From Gammaproteobacteria bacterium (GTDB lineage: Bacteria > Pseudomonadota > Gammaproteobacteria > SZUA-229): 28,254 nt of DNA. Every line of letters begins with the position of its first letter. Position 1 is the first letter of the stretch. Below, piece by piece: positions 1-8,005 of the stretch. Made by a program: the position numbers and the translations under genes. The notes beneath the pieces were generated by a model. That model worked only from the letters and a program-made list of their open reading frames with translations, ran no database searches and had not been told where the DNA came from. Where the stretch lies: NCBI GenBank assembly GCA_030637945.1, contig DAOWFN010000102.1, positions 1-28,254 on the forward strand, given 5' to 3'.

Positions 1-1355
1 ACCTTATCCAGCCCTTTTGCTCTGACATGATAAACGCTGTGGATCAATAACCACACCATAAACCGCATGAAGAATTCAGGGACTAATGAATAGATATAAA
101 CAGCTACGATCGCATTGAATATCGCCACCAATAAAAACAGTTGCGCGATAGAAAAACCGGATGACAAGACCATGATCGCTACGACAGCGGACAGGACCAT
201 CAGCAATGCATTAATAATATTGTTACCTGCAATTACTCTGGACATATGCTCCGGCTCTGAGCGCTGCTGAACCAGAGCCATCAATGGCACGATATACAAA
301 CCGCCAAAAAAACCGATCAAAACCACATCTGCAATTAAACGTAAATGCCCATTCGATAAAAACTCTTTCAAACCGAGAGTAGCTGCAGGCAACATTTCCG
401 GCTGAGAAAAGAACAGATCAATACCAAACACAGTTAAACCGATTGAACCAAACGGCACTAATCCAATTTCAATTTTTTTTCCTGATAACCAGTTACATAA
501 TAAGGACCCGGTGCCGATACCAACGGTAAACAGGGTAAGCAGCATAGTGACTACTTGCTCATCTCCCCCCAGTATCGATTTTGTATAATTAGGCAATTGA
601 ACCAAATAAGTGGCACCTAAAAACCAGAACCATGAAACACCGAGGACAGATAAAAAAACGATACGATTACTTTTTAGAAATTTAATATTACGGTAGGTCT
701 CACTAATAACATTCCAGTTTATTTTTAAGTCTTTATTGAGTGAAGGTGTTACAGGTATAAATCTACTCGATAGATATCCTGCGATCGCTAACAATACGAT
801 CGCATAAGCAACATACTGCCTGCCATGCTCCTGCGCGACCATCACACCGCCAAGTATCGTACCCATCAAGATAGCGACAAAAGTCCCCATCTGCACCCAT
901 GCATTGCCTTCGATCAGTTCATTTGTTTTCAGGTGTTGCGGTATATAACTGTATTTGGCCGGACCAAAAAACGTCGATTGCGCACCCATCAAAAAGAGCA
1001 GGGTAATTAATAAAAAAATATAACCCTGTATAAATGCCAATGCCGCAAGCGACATGATGACTATCTCGATAAGTTTTATGATCCTGATGGATCTGGATTT
1101 CTCATATTTATCTATCCACTGGCCTGCAGTGGCAGAAAATAGAAAAAAAGGAAGGATAAACATTGCAGCCGCGACATTGATCAATAGATCCGCATCTGTA
1201 TCGACAAACTGCGCGCCTTGAAATGCGATAAGGATTATTAATGCATTCTTAAAAACGTTATCATTAAAAGCACCAAAAAATTGCGTGATAAAAAAAGGTA
1301 AAAAACGCTTCTGCCGCAGTAACTCAAACTGACCGGCTATTTTAACTTTTTCCAT
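1..1355 (-). CDS. MFS transporter domain, probable N-terminal part of an MFS-phospholipid acyltransferase fusion (cut by window edge)
   Basis: The reading frame is open from the ATG at 1355 to the left edge, giving about 451 residues with no stop. It begins MEKVKIAGQFELL and shows the hydrophobic profile of a 12-helix major facilitator, with an early FFGAFNDNVFKNAL stretch typical of LplT-like lysophospholipid transporters. After the last helix the frame continues through WLLIHSVYHVRAKGLDK. In known fusions this is the linker leading into a PlsC-type acyltransferase, often followed by an acyl-ACP synthetase. In that family the protein moves lysophospholipid across the inner membrane and re-acylates it. 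The start lies 11 bases after the stop of the DUF3530 hydrolase, so the two are probably co-transcribed. The MFS part is clear; the fused enzyme domains lie outside the window and are inferred. Confidence 0.8.
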   Translation of the reverse strand, partial: MEKVKIAGQFELLRQKRFLPFFITQFFGAFNDNVFKNALIILIAFQGAQFVDTDADLLINVAAAMFILPFFLFSATAGQWIDKYEKSRSIRIIKLIEIVIMSLAALAFIQGYIFLLITLLFLMGAQSTFFGPAKYSYIPQHLKTNELIEGNAWVQMGTFVAILMGTILGGVMVAQEHGRQYVAYAIVLLAIAGYLSSRFIPVTPSLNKDLKINWNVISETYRNIKFLKSNRIVFLSVLGVSWFWFLGATYLVQLPNYTKSILGGDEQVVTMLLTLFTVGIGTGSLLCNWLSGKKIEIGLVPFGSIGLTVFGIDLFFSQPEMLPAATLGLKEFLSNGHLRLIADVVLIGFFGGLYIVPLMALVQQRSEPEHMSRVIAGNNIINALLMVLSAVVAIMVLSSGFSIAQLFLLVAIFNAIVAVYIYSLVPEFFMRFMVWLLIHSVYHVRAKGLDK

Positions 1356-1366
1356 AATTTAACTGC

Positions 1367-2152
1367 TTACAACGTTTGCAACCATTGGCCGATGACCCGG
1401 GTTAATACCTCACCTTTATCTTTATAGTAATGATCTGCTCCCTCAATCATCACCTGGCTCGTTTTTTTATTACCAGAAGCTTTTAGCCTTAGCAGACGCT
1501 CAGGCGCTTCTCTTATTATTACAGGGTAATCATTTTCGCCATACACATCCAGGGCAGGAACTGTCAATTTATCAAATGGAAACGGCTTTGCCATGAACTG
1601 CTGGTAATCCGTAGCACCCATCCCCAGTCCAATATAAGCATCTATTTCCTGTGGGGCTTTATCATCACCCCATGCATCTACCCATGTCATCGCCATATGA
1701 ACACCACAACTATGCGCCACCAACACCACCTTTCTGTTTCCCTGTTCGCGTACATATTTTATTGCTGCATCAATTCTGGGAATTGCTTCTGGAAATAATG
1801 GCACGTAATCATAATACTTCGCCTGTTTTTCTAACACCGGCATCTGCACCGACAAAGTATTCCAGCCAAACTCGGTCAGCCCAACCCTTAATGGATTAAC
1901 TGTATCTTGCCAATCAGGATGAAAACCTCGACCATGCAATATGATAACAGCACCTTTAGCTTCCTCAGCCTCGGTATAAATACCTAAAAACTCATGACTA
2001 TCTGCTTTAAGAAAAACAGCATCACCATCCATAATTGTATCAACGATCTCATCTGCCATACGTTTTTCACGCGACAGATCTGATGCATAAACGGGTGACA
2101 GATAAATAAAATAAAGGATGAACGGTACAGCGATAAATTTTATGTGTTTCAT
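1367..2152 (-). CDS. DUF3530-like periplasmic alpha/beta hydrolase
   Basis: The protein is 261 residues from the chosen ATG at 2152. A longer frame reaches 2251, but it adds 33 residues with no domain character in front of a clear signal peptide (MKHIKFIAVPF..., cleavage near VYAS-D). Alpha/beta hydrolase features are an oxyanion region ILHGRG (about residue 71), nucleophile Ser148 in AHSCG, acid candidates Asp202/Asp208 in the DVYGENDYP stretch, and His241 in GADHYY. The layout fits the DUF3530 family, whose substrate is not established as far as I know. It sits 11 bases upstream of an MFS probably fused to a phospholipid acyltransferase, so an envelope-lipid or ester substrate is a reasonable guess only. 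No strong ribosome binding site precedes the chosen ATG, which leaves the start uncertain. Confidence 0.8.
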   Translation of the reverse strand: MKHIKFIAVPFILYFIYLSPVYASDLSREKRMADEIVDTIMDGDAVFLKADSHEFLGIYTEAEEAKGAVIILHGRGFHPDWQDTVNPLRVGLTEFGWNTLSVQMPVLEKQAKYYDYVPLFPEAIPRIDAAIKYVREQGNRKVVLVAHSCGVHMAMTWVDAWGDDKAPQEIDAYIGLGMGATDYQQFMAKPFPFDKLTVPALDVYGENDYPVIIREAPERLLRLKASGNKKTSQVMIEGADHYYKDKGEVLTRVIGQWLQTL

Positions 2153-2381
2153 TAGATAACTACTTGAGGCAACTCTGGTTAATATACAATTCGATACAGT
2201 ATTATTGCAAACACCTATAACGTTAAAGTGCAGCTTCATACAACCATGCAATAGTAAAATTACAGTCTAGTCTTTTTTCTCTATAAATAGTTTTTCTGAA
2301 CAAACATATTCCGGATAATCTGGTATTTTTCAATGTTAAGTCTATTATTGTGTTATCAAATTCAGCTTTAGCGGACATATT

Positions 2382-2663
2382 ATGTCAGATAACAAACGTC
2401 AGTTTCCGCGCCAGGAAATACAGATACAAGTAGAACTTAGTTTTCTCGAGGACAGTCCACGTACTGTCATCACACGCGACCTGAGCCAGGGCGGCCTGTC
2501 TATGCGATTGAGCAACATCGAAGACTACCCCATGGGTGAAATGGTCAACCTGCGCTTCAAAAATCCTTTGGAAAATTTTGAAGAAACAGAAAAAGACGCC
2601 ATCATCGTCCGTCATACTGATAACGGTATCGCTGTCGCCTTTGTAGAAATAGATGAATTTTAA
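2382..2663 (+). CDS. Single-domain PilZ protein
   Basis: This 93-residue protein is essentially one PilZ domain. The two cyclic-di-GMP binding signatures are present: RxxxR at Arg6-Arg10 (RQFPR) and DxSxxG at Asp33-Gly38 (DLSQGG). It is therefore expected to bind c-di-GMP and to act in the cytoplasm as a small receptor/adaptor. The sequence does not show what it controls; relatives affect motility, pili or exopolysaccharide. It is transcribed alone, divergent from the DUF3530 gene, and its 3' end overlaps the convergent DUF3565 gene by four bases. The GGDEF-EAL protein at 13435 is the only c-di-GMP enzyme in the window, so a functional link is possible but the genes are 11 kb apart. Confidence 0.9.
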   Translation: MSDNKRQFPRQEIQIQVELSFLEDSPRTVITRDLSQGGLSMRLSNIEDYPMGEMVNLRFKNPLENFEETEKDAIIVRHTDNGIAVAFVEIDEF

Positions 2664-2872
2664 GCCGTTCCTAAGCCTGAACTTTTTTCTTTATCACACT
2701 CGACACAATCCAGTTTAAAACCAATTCTCTCCTGTCGTCCCTGCTCTAAGATGACCCAAGGCCGACTTTGCCACGGTGGTTCATGCCGTACGTGCTGCGT
2801 ATGCCCACAGGCAAGATCCGCTACCCAATGTTGCAATTCATCCTGATGAAACCCGGTAATTTTCTGATCCAT
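2660..2872 (-). CDS. DUF3565 small putative zinc-binding protein
   Basis: This 70-residue protein matches what I recall of the DUF3565 family: an N-terminal KITGFHQDE, then WVADLACGHTQHVRH, PPWQSRPWV, and a C-terminal DCVEC pair. Cys22-x-His24 and Cys56-x2-Cys59 could form one zinc site. Function is unknown; the family is widespread in Proteobacteria. It follows the AI-2E-type permease by 10 bases on the same strand and probably shares its transcript. The last four bases overlap the end of the convergent PilZ gene. Confidence 0.85.
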   Translation of the reverse strand: MDQKITGFHQDELQHWVADLACGHTQHVRHEPPWQSRPWVILEQGRQERIGFKLDCVECDKEKSSGLGTA

Positions 2873-2882
2873 AAAGAAGACA

Positions 2883-3920
2883 CTACGACTCTATAGGGCC
2901 GAGTAAATGACCCAGCCATTGCGTCTCAGACTTGCTGTCCAGGGCCAGCTTGACAGTAATGGTCAAGGGCACAGACAACAACATACCTACCGGGCCCAAT
3001 ACCCAACCCCAGAATACCAATGATACGAACACCACCAAAGTCGACAGGCCAAGTTCTTTACCCATATATTTTGGCTCTACAACGCTGCCGATAATCACGT
3101 TCACCGCAACATAAACAGCAGCGACCAGTAATGCAGGCATTGGACCAAGCTGCACGATCGTTAGTAACACCGCAGGCACAGCTGCAATAATAGAGCCGAT
3201 GTTCGGAACAAAATTAAGCATGAAAGCGAGTACACCCCACAGCACCGGATAATCGACACCGATCAACCATAGCGCTATGCTGATGACGATACCAGTGATC
3301 ATACTGATAATGGTTTTCATGCTCATATAATCTCTTAGCTTTTCTACAAACACCTGTGCGAATGTTTTTTCATCAGGGCTTTGCTGACTGGAATCGTCAC
3401 CATACAAAACCAAGAGTTTCTGCGTGATATCCGCAGCCTCCATCAATATGAATACCACCGTTATGAGGATTAAAAAGGAATTAGTAAGCACATTACCAAA
3501 GCCTTTTAAAATGGAGGACACTAAACCCACCGCTGCTGCCGGATCTATCGTTTCTTTTATAGTGTCCGCAACAGAGAAGCCACGATCACTTAACCACTGA
3601 AAAATATAAGCCCATTCGGCCGATATCTTTTGCTGATACTCCGGCATCATCTGACCAAAATCAGTCACCGAACTACCGATTAATATCGTTAGCGCAACAC
3701 CGATAGCCACCACCAGGAGCATGACCAGGCTCAGCGCCAAACCTTTAGGCAACCCTGTCTGCTGTAACTTACTCATCAAAGGAAAGCTGATAACGGCAAT
3801 AAAAACTGATAGCAAAAAAGGCACGATGAATGGTGCAGACTGCTTCATGCCTGCAATAATTACGATAACAGCAGCACTAACGATTACTGCACGTGATACC
3901 GGTGAAAATGAGTTGGTCAA
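2883..3920 (-). CDS. AI-2E family (PerM/TqsA-type) membrane transporter
   Basis: This is a 345-residue integral membrane protein of the AI-2E/UPF0118 family. Hydrophobic helices lie near residues 10-45 and 58-85. A soluble, charged stretch follows, then a C-terminal half of about five helices containing the family-typical PNIGSIIAAVPAVLL. Members are proposed exporters of small molecules such as AI-2 or indole, or sodium/proton antiporters; the substrate cannot be assigned here. The start is TTG at 3920: an AGGTG element sits about five bases upstream and no ATG occurs before Met25. It lies 64 bases downstream of rmuC and 10 bases upstream of the DUF3565 gene, suggesting one transcript. Confidence 0.88.
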   Translation of the reverse strand: MTNSFSPVSRAVIVSAAVIVIIAGMKQSAPFIVPFLLSVFIAVISFPLMSKLQQTGLPKGLALSLVMLLVVAIGVALTILIGSSVTDFGQMMPEYQQKISAEWAYIFQWLSDRGFSVADTIKETIDPAAAVGLVSSILKGFGNVLTNSFLILITVVFILMEAADITQKLLVLYGDDSSQQSPDEKTFAQVFVEKLRDYMSMKTIISMITGIVISIALWLIGVDYPVLWGVLAFMLNFVPNIGSIIAAVPAVLLTIVQLGPMPALLVAAVYVAVNVIIGSVVEPKYMGKELGLSTLVVFVSLVFWGWVLGPVGMLLSVPLTITVKLALDSKSETQWLGHLLGPIES

Positions 3921-3984
3921 ACTAACACCTACATAATTAATTTTTAACTTTATTTTTTATTTCATCAAACGATGACGTGACAAA

Positions 3985-5517
3985 CTATTCACTCTCAGAC
4001 GTTTCAAGCTTGACGACAGTATCATCAGATTCTGAAAGTAATTTATCTTCGCCCACGTCTGTTAATGTTTCAACATTTTTTAATTTTCTCTGAATAGCTC
4101 TAGTTCTTACACCCATTACATCATCAAGCTGATTCAGACCTGTCTGAATATTTTTTTGCGCTTTACCCATCATACCGCCAAAATTATCAAATTCCTTTTT
4201 CACCGAGCCCAAAACTTGCCACACTTCACTGCTTCGCTTTTCTATCGCCAGCGTTTTAAACCCCATATAAAAACCATTTAAAATCACAGCAAGGTTTGTT
4301 GGACCTGCAACTGTTATATTGTAGTCATGTCGCAACGACTCCAGAAGCTCAGCATTTCTAGTTACTTCAGCGTATATACTTTCAAACGGCAAAAACATAA
4401 TTCCAAAATCCGTTGTATTTGGCGGATCCAGATATTTATCACTGATATCTTTAGCCATCTTTTTAATGGTCACTTCCATCTTCTTACGCGCTACTTTAAT
4501 ATTTTCCTGCTCCCCAATCTCATACGCTTCGAGTAACTGCTCATAGATATCCTTGGGGAATTTTGCATCAATTGGAAGCCATATGGTCGAATCATCGCTG
4601 CCTGGAAACTTTATGGCAAATTCAACCAGATCAGAACTGCTCTTCTTGGTTTTTACATTCGCCTCATATTGGTCGGGCGCTAATATCTGCTCGAGCAGCA
4701 TTTCCAGTTGAACCTCACCAATACCGCCTCGCAACTTCACATTGCTTAAAACTTTTTTAAGCCCACCAACATCAGTCGCTAGTGTTTTCATTTCGCCAAG
4801 TCCCTGCTGCACTGATTGCAGTTGCTTACCAACCGTTTCAAAAGACTGATTCAATCTTTCGCTCAGGGTCTTATGCAATTTCTCATCGACAGTCTTACGC
4901 ATCTCATCCAACTGCCTGGTATTATCTTCACGAATTGTTTTCAACTGACTTTCTACAGATGCTTTCACTTCTTTTACATTTTCAGTCGTTTGCTTGTTTA
5001 TTGCGGTTTGCTGCTCAGAGAAGTCATTAAATTTTTGCCTGAGCAGCTCATTTAGCTCTTTAGTTGTCTCAATAAATTTTCTCTCAAATGAGTCAAGTGA
5101 TTTACTTAACTCTTCCCGGTTAACCCTATTCTCATCATTTGTACTTTTATTAAACTCACTTTGCTGCTTATTCATCACTGTGAATTTATCTTTTAATAGA
5201 TCATTAAGCTCTTTTACATTTTTAGTAAATTTCTCACTAAACCTATTTAAAGAACTACTTAATTCAGCCCTGTTTAATTTTGACGTTTCATTAAACTCCA
5301 CACGATTCCGTTGAAAATCATCTTTAATTGACTTCTCACTTCTTTCCAGAGTATCACCAAAACCAGACATAGTTACAGTAAGATCATTTATTTTGGACTT
5401 AATCTCCTCCCCTGTTTTATTTAACAAACTGATAGCTATATCTACTATCATCAAAACCAATAAAACGATTAACAATATTTCACTGACACCAATAGAATTC
5501 ATCTGTACGGCACTCAT
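3985..5517 (-). CDS. rmuC: DNA recombination protein RmuC homologue
   Basis: This 510-residue protein has the RmuC layout. An N-terminal membrane helix (about residues 10-32) is followed by a long charged coiled coil (about 40-250) and then the conserved nuclease-like RmuC domain (about 260-460). That domain includes GGIGEVQLEMLLEQIL, LPIDAKFP and GIMFLPFESIYAEV. In E. coli, RmuC limits recombination at inverted repeats and other structures. The coiled coil contains a partial internal duplication of about 51 residues, listed separately. The gene is divergent from the Rieske gene with only 49 bases between the starts, and it heads a run of three minus-strand genes. A second in-frame Met (residue 6) is an alternative start; neither has a clear ribosome binding site. 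Confidence 0.93.
   Translation of the reverse strand: MSAVQMNSIGVSEILLIVLLVLMIVDIAISLLNKTGEEIKSKINDLTVTMSGFGDTLERSEKSIKDDFQRNRVEFNETSKLNRAELSSSLNRFSEKFTKNVKELNDLLKDKFTVMNKQQSEFNKSTNDENRVNREELSKSLDSFERKFIETTKELNELLRQKFNDFSEQQTAINKQTTENVKEVKASVESQLKTIREDNTRQLDEMRKTVDEKLHKTLSERLNQSFETVGKQLQSVQQGLGEMKTLATDVGGLKKVLSNVKLRGGIGEVQLEMLLEQILAPDQYEANVKTKKSSSDLVEFAIKFPGSDDSTIWLPIDAKFPKDIYEQLLEAYEIGEQENIKVARKKMEVTIKKMAKDISDKYLDPPNTTDFGIMFLPFESIYAEVTRNAELLESLRHDYNITVAGPTNLAVILNGFYMGFKTLAIEKRSSEVWQVLGSVKKEFDNFGGMMGKAQKNIQTGLNQLDDVMGVRTRAIQRKLKNVETLTDVGEDKLLSESDDTVVKLETSESE
4987..5274 (-). repeat. Internal duplication in the RmuC coiled coil
   Basis: Residues 82-126 (5140-5274) and 133-177 (4987-5121) of RmuC align without gaps over 45 positions with 23 identities. 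Shared landmarks are NRxELSxSL, KELNxLL and a final NKxT. The repeat period is 51 residues (153 bases). The unit is Ser/Asn/Lys-rich coiled coil, so it looks like a tandem copy that lengthens the stalk between the membrane helix and the nuclease-like domain. Confidence 0.7.
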
Positions 5518-5566
5518 CTATATGATTGATATATACTTGTATCTTTAAGCTACTCTATCACACGTT

Positions 5567-5899
5567 GTGACTCACATTCTCTGCAAAACCACTCATATCG
5601 AAGACCCTGGCAGTAAAAGTTTCGAGGTAAAAATAAAACGAAAAATGCAGGAGATTTTTGTCGTCCATAAAGATTGTGCGTTTTTTGCCTACTACAATAA
5701 ATGCCCACACACGGGTGCGACACTGGAATGGCAGGAAGATAAATTTCTCGATATGGATAATGCACTCATCCAGTGTGCAACACATGATGCTCTATTCATG
5801 ATCGACTCAGGTGAATGTATCTCTGGACCTTGCGCAGGTGATGCATTGCAAGCCCTGCCACTCTCGATTCAAGATGATGAAATTCACCTTGATGTTTAA
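5567..5899 (+). CDS. Small Rieske [2Fe-2S] protein
   Basis: This 110-residue protein is a single Rieske domain with both cluster motifs. Box 1 is Cys46-Pro-His48-Thr-Gly and box 2 is Cys70-Ala-Thr-His73; the C-terminal GPCAGDAL segment is also typical. It is probably a cytoplasmic electron carrier, as there is no signal peptide or membrane helix. The start is GTG at 5567: an in-frame stop at 5546 leaves no upstream ATG. Met27 has a better ribosome binding site, but starting there would delete the first strands of the fold. It is followed after 13 bases by a bile-acid-symporter-type transporter on the same strand, suggesting co-transcription. The redox partner is not visible. Confidence 0.9.
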   Translation: MTHILCKTTHIEDPGSKSFEVKIKRKMQEIFVVHKDCAFFAYYNKCPHTGATLEWQEDKFLDMDNALIQCATHDALFMIDSGECISGPCAGDALQALPLSIQDDEIHLDV

Positions 5900-5912
5900 C
5901 CTGCAATAACAA

Positions 5913-6815
5913 ATGGAACTGTTTACCCGGCTCTTTCCACTGTGGGCTATCGCATTATCAACGATCGCTTACTTTTTCCCCGCACCATTTGTTGAATTAA
6001 AGTCTGGCATTATTCCGCTACTGACCATCATCATGTTCAGCATGGGGCTAACGCTAAGTCTCGATGATTTCAAGCGCGCTTTATCCATGCCTAAACTCAT
6101 CCTCAGCGGACTGCTATTGCAATATACCATCATGCCTGCCACAGCTTTACTGCTGGCTAACTTATTCCAGCTTGAGCCGACACTTACGATCGGTTTAATT
6201 CTGGTAGGCACCTGCCCCGGCGGAACTGCATCCAATGTCATCACTTATCTCGCACGTGGCAACGTCGCATTATCCATTAGCCTGACCAGTCTCTCGACTA
6301 TTCTGGCTGTCGTGCTGACACCTGCAATTACTTTATTAATCGCAGATACCGCCATCGATGTACCGGCAGGCAAAATGCTGGTCAGTATCTTATATGTCGT
6401 CATTTTTCCTGTCGGTCTGGGATTAACCCTTAAACATTTTTATGCTTACCGGATCCGCATCGTCGAAGCTTATCTGCCGATGATTGCTATTTGCGCCATC
6501 GTACTCATCATCGCCATCATCACTGCGCTCAATGTTGACCAATTCAGCCTGTTAGGTGTCAGTATTTTGCTAGCGGTGGCCTTACACAACGTCATTGGAC
6601 TCTTCGCAGGCTACAGTTGCGCAAAACTACTAGGCTATGAAACCAGAGAATGCCGGACATTAGCTATTGAAGTCGGCATGCAAAACTCCGGGTTAGCCGT
6701 CGCACTGGCGATTAAGCACTTTTCTGCAGCAGCAGCGCTACCTGGCGCCATATTCAGTATCTGGCACAACCTGAGCGGTTCTGCACTGGCTTTTATCTGG
6801 TCAAAAAAACGCTAA
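5913..6815 (+). CDS. Bile acid:sodium symporter (BASS) family transporter
   Basis: This 300-residue membrane protein has about nine to ten hydrophobic helices. It carries landmarks of the BASS superfamily, including MFSMGLTLSLDDFK after the first helices, GTCPGGTASNVITYLARG in the middle, and EVGMQNSGLAVALA near the end. Family members use a sodium gradient to import organic anions; some bacterial members carry pantoate or pantothenate-like compounds (PanS). The substrate here is unknown. The gene starts 13 bases after the Rieske gene and is followed by a hairpin with a short T-run that may end the transcript. Confidence 0.9.
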   Translation: MELFTRLFPLWAIALSTIAYFFPAPFVELKSGIIPLLTIIMFSMGLTLSLDDFKRALSMPKLILSGLLLQYTIMPATALLLANLFQLEPTLTIGLILVGTCPGGTASNVITYLARGNVALSISLTSLSTILAVVLTPAITLLIADTAIDVPAGKMLVSILYVVIFPVGLGLTLKHFYAYRIRIVEAYLPMIAICAIVLIIAIITALNVDQFSLLGVSILLAVALHNVIGLFAGYSCAKLLGYETRECRTLAIEVGMQNSGLAVALAIKHFSAAAALPGAIFSIWHNLSGSALAFIWSKKR

Positions 6816-6839
6816 AATCTGTAAAATATACAGAGTTTT
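6814..6839 (+). terminator. Possible rho-independent terminator after the BASS transporter
   Basis: TCTGTA (6818-6823) pairs perfectly with TACAGA (6829-6834) across a 5-base loop. Flanking AAAA and GTTTT extend the stem with one bulge and supply a short T-run. The stem is AT-rich and begins inside the stop codon of the transporter gene, so it may be weak. Confidence 0.5.
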
Positions 6840-6853
6840 CTTATAAATAGTGC

Positions 6854-6882
6854 TTGACATCAGCATCCTCTTTGCATAAGTT
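6854..6882 (+). promoter_or_regulatory. Possible sigma-70 promoter of the tusA-like gene
   Basis: A perfect TTGACA (-35) lies at 6854-6859. The -10 is poor: CATAAG at 15 bases spacing or TAAGTT at 17. It lies in the 135-base gap before the tusA-like gene and downstream of the possible terminator, where a promoter would be expected. Confidence 0.4.
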
Positions 6883-6950
6883 AGTGAACGTTTACTTATA
6901 TAAATAAATGCTGTACTTTTCTAACCACAAATAACAATGAGGAGTTTATT

Positions 6951-7181
6951 ATGGACTTTGATTCAGAATTAGATGCAAGCGGCTTAAACTGCCCACTACC
7001 TATCCTTCGCGCTAAAAAAGCGATTGCAGCGCTGGAATCGGGACAAACACTAAAAATTATTGCTACTGACCCAGGTTCTGTAAAAGACTTCGAAGCTTTT
7101 TGCAAACAAACGGGTAACGAACTGGTTTCTAGTGGCGAAGAAGAAGGCAAGTTTGTTTTCGCCATCAAAAAAGCAGCTTAA
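6951..7181 (+). CDS. TusA/SirA-family sulfur carrier protein
   Basis: This 76-residue protein is a single TusA-like domain. The signature is DASGLNCPLPILRAKKA, with the sulfur-binding Cys14 in CPLP and the ATDPGSVKDF strand-helix that follows in this family. Members carry persulfide sulfur for tRNA thiolation, molybdenum cofactor or sulfur oxidation; which applies here is not shown. A good ribosome binding site (GAGGAG, about 7 bases from the ATG) supports the start. A TetR-family gene starts 35 bases downstream on the same strand, so the two are probably co-transcribed. Confidence 0.92.
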   Translation: MDFDSELDASGLNCPLPILRAKKAIAALESGQTLKIIATDPGSVKDFEAFCKQTGNELVSSGEEEGKFVFAIKKAA

Positions 7182-7216
7182 GTCAAACACCTGACCGGTC
7201 CACAAGGACGATAAAG

Positions 7217-7858
7217 GTGAGTCACAGACTATCAGGCCCTGAACGCAGAGAATCCATACTCTCTGCTGCTCAGGGCCTTTTTGCTAGCAAAGGACTCCAT
7301 GGCGTATCGGTCGATGAAATTGCACGCGCGGTCAACGTTAGCCCCGCTATTCTCTACCGGCATTTCGACTCCAAACAGGCGCTTTATAATGCTGTGCTGG
7401 AAAAATTTTCCTGTCAGCGCCAGAGTTACGTCGATACCATCGTCAACCACGGTACACGCTTTGAAGATGCCCTGGCAGGTATGACCCAGGTATATATCGA
7501 CAACATCGCTGAAAACCCGGATATTTTAAGAATAGAACTGCAAAGCCTGCTCGAAGGCAACCCGGCGACACTGGCTTTTTTTCAAAATCGCTGGAAAAGC
7601 TTCACCGACTACATCGAATTCGGTCTGAATGAACATTTGCCCTACGACGTCCCCAATCGTGAAAAGATTATTTTAAGTGCCGGACTGATGTTTCAGGGCA
7701 TGGTGCGTGAAGCCCTGATTCAAAAATGCCTGCAGCCTCAGGATCGATTAGTAGACCTGAGCCTCTACGAACTAAGCCACGAGCTGGTCACACTGTTTCT
7801 ACGCTCAATCGGTATCAACAAAACCCAGCTATCACGCAAGGCGACTATTTCTGGTTAG
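7217..7858 (+). CDS. TetR/AcrR family transcriptional regulator
   Basis: The protein has 213 residues. The N-terminal helix-turn-helix (about residues 10-56) reads from RRESILSAAQGLF through VSVDEIARAVNVSPAILYRHF to the DSKQALYNAVLEKF that closes the TetR DNA-binding domain. The C-terminal ligand domain (about 65-200) is all-helical and not assignable to a ligand class. The start is GTG at 7217, with AAGGA eight bases upstream; this gives the normal length of DNA-binding arm. It follows the tusA-like gene closely and is the last gene before a 535-base gene-poor stretch. Its targets are unknown. Confidence 0.92.
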   Translation: MSHRLSGPERRESILSAAQGLFASKGLHGVSVDEIARAVNVSPAILYRHFDSKQALYNAVLEKFSCQRQSYVDTIVNHGTRFEDALAGMTQVYIDNIAENPDILRIELQSLLEGNPATLAFFQNRWKSFTDYIEFGLNEHLPYDVPNREKIILSAGLMFQGMVREALIQKCLQPQDRLVDLSLYELSHELVTLFLRSIGINKTQLSRKATISG

Positions 7859-7924
7859 CTTCATTAATGGAGCGCCATCCCCTGGCCCTACTTCCCAAAC
7901 AAGAATAACCAAAAAAATAGATAA

Positions 7925-7979
7925 AGCGGACGGTCGAATACTTTGCACGACTGGGGAAAATCGACCCTTTATGCCCGCT
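7925..7979. repeat. Nested imperfect hairpin after the TetR gene
   Basis: AGCGG (7925-7929) pairs with CCGCT (7975-7979). Inside it, GGTCGA (7932-7937) pairs with TCGACC (7961-7966), around a 23-base loop. No T-run follows directly, so it is not a standard terminator. The words CTGGGGAAAA (7951) and CTGGGGAAAA (7978) form a short direct repeat at its right side. Confidence 0.45.
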
Positions 7980-8005
7980 GGGGAAAAAGAAAAAGTTTTA
8001 GATTC

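Noticed and set aside
4782..5314. Overlapping plus-strand open frames opposite rmuC
   Set aside because: They are shadows of the rmuC coding strand; the RmuC protein is complete and well conserved on the minus strand.
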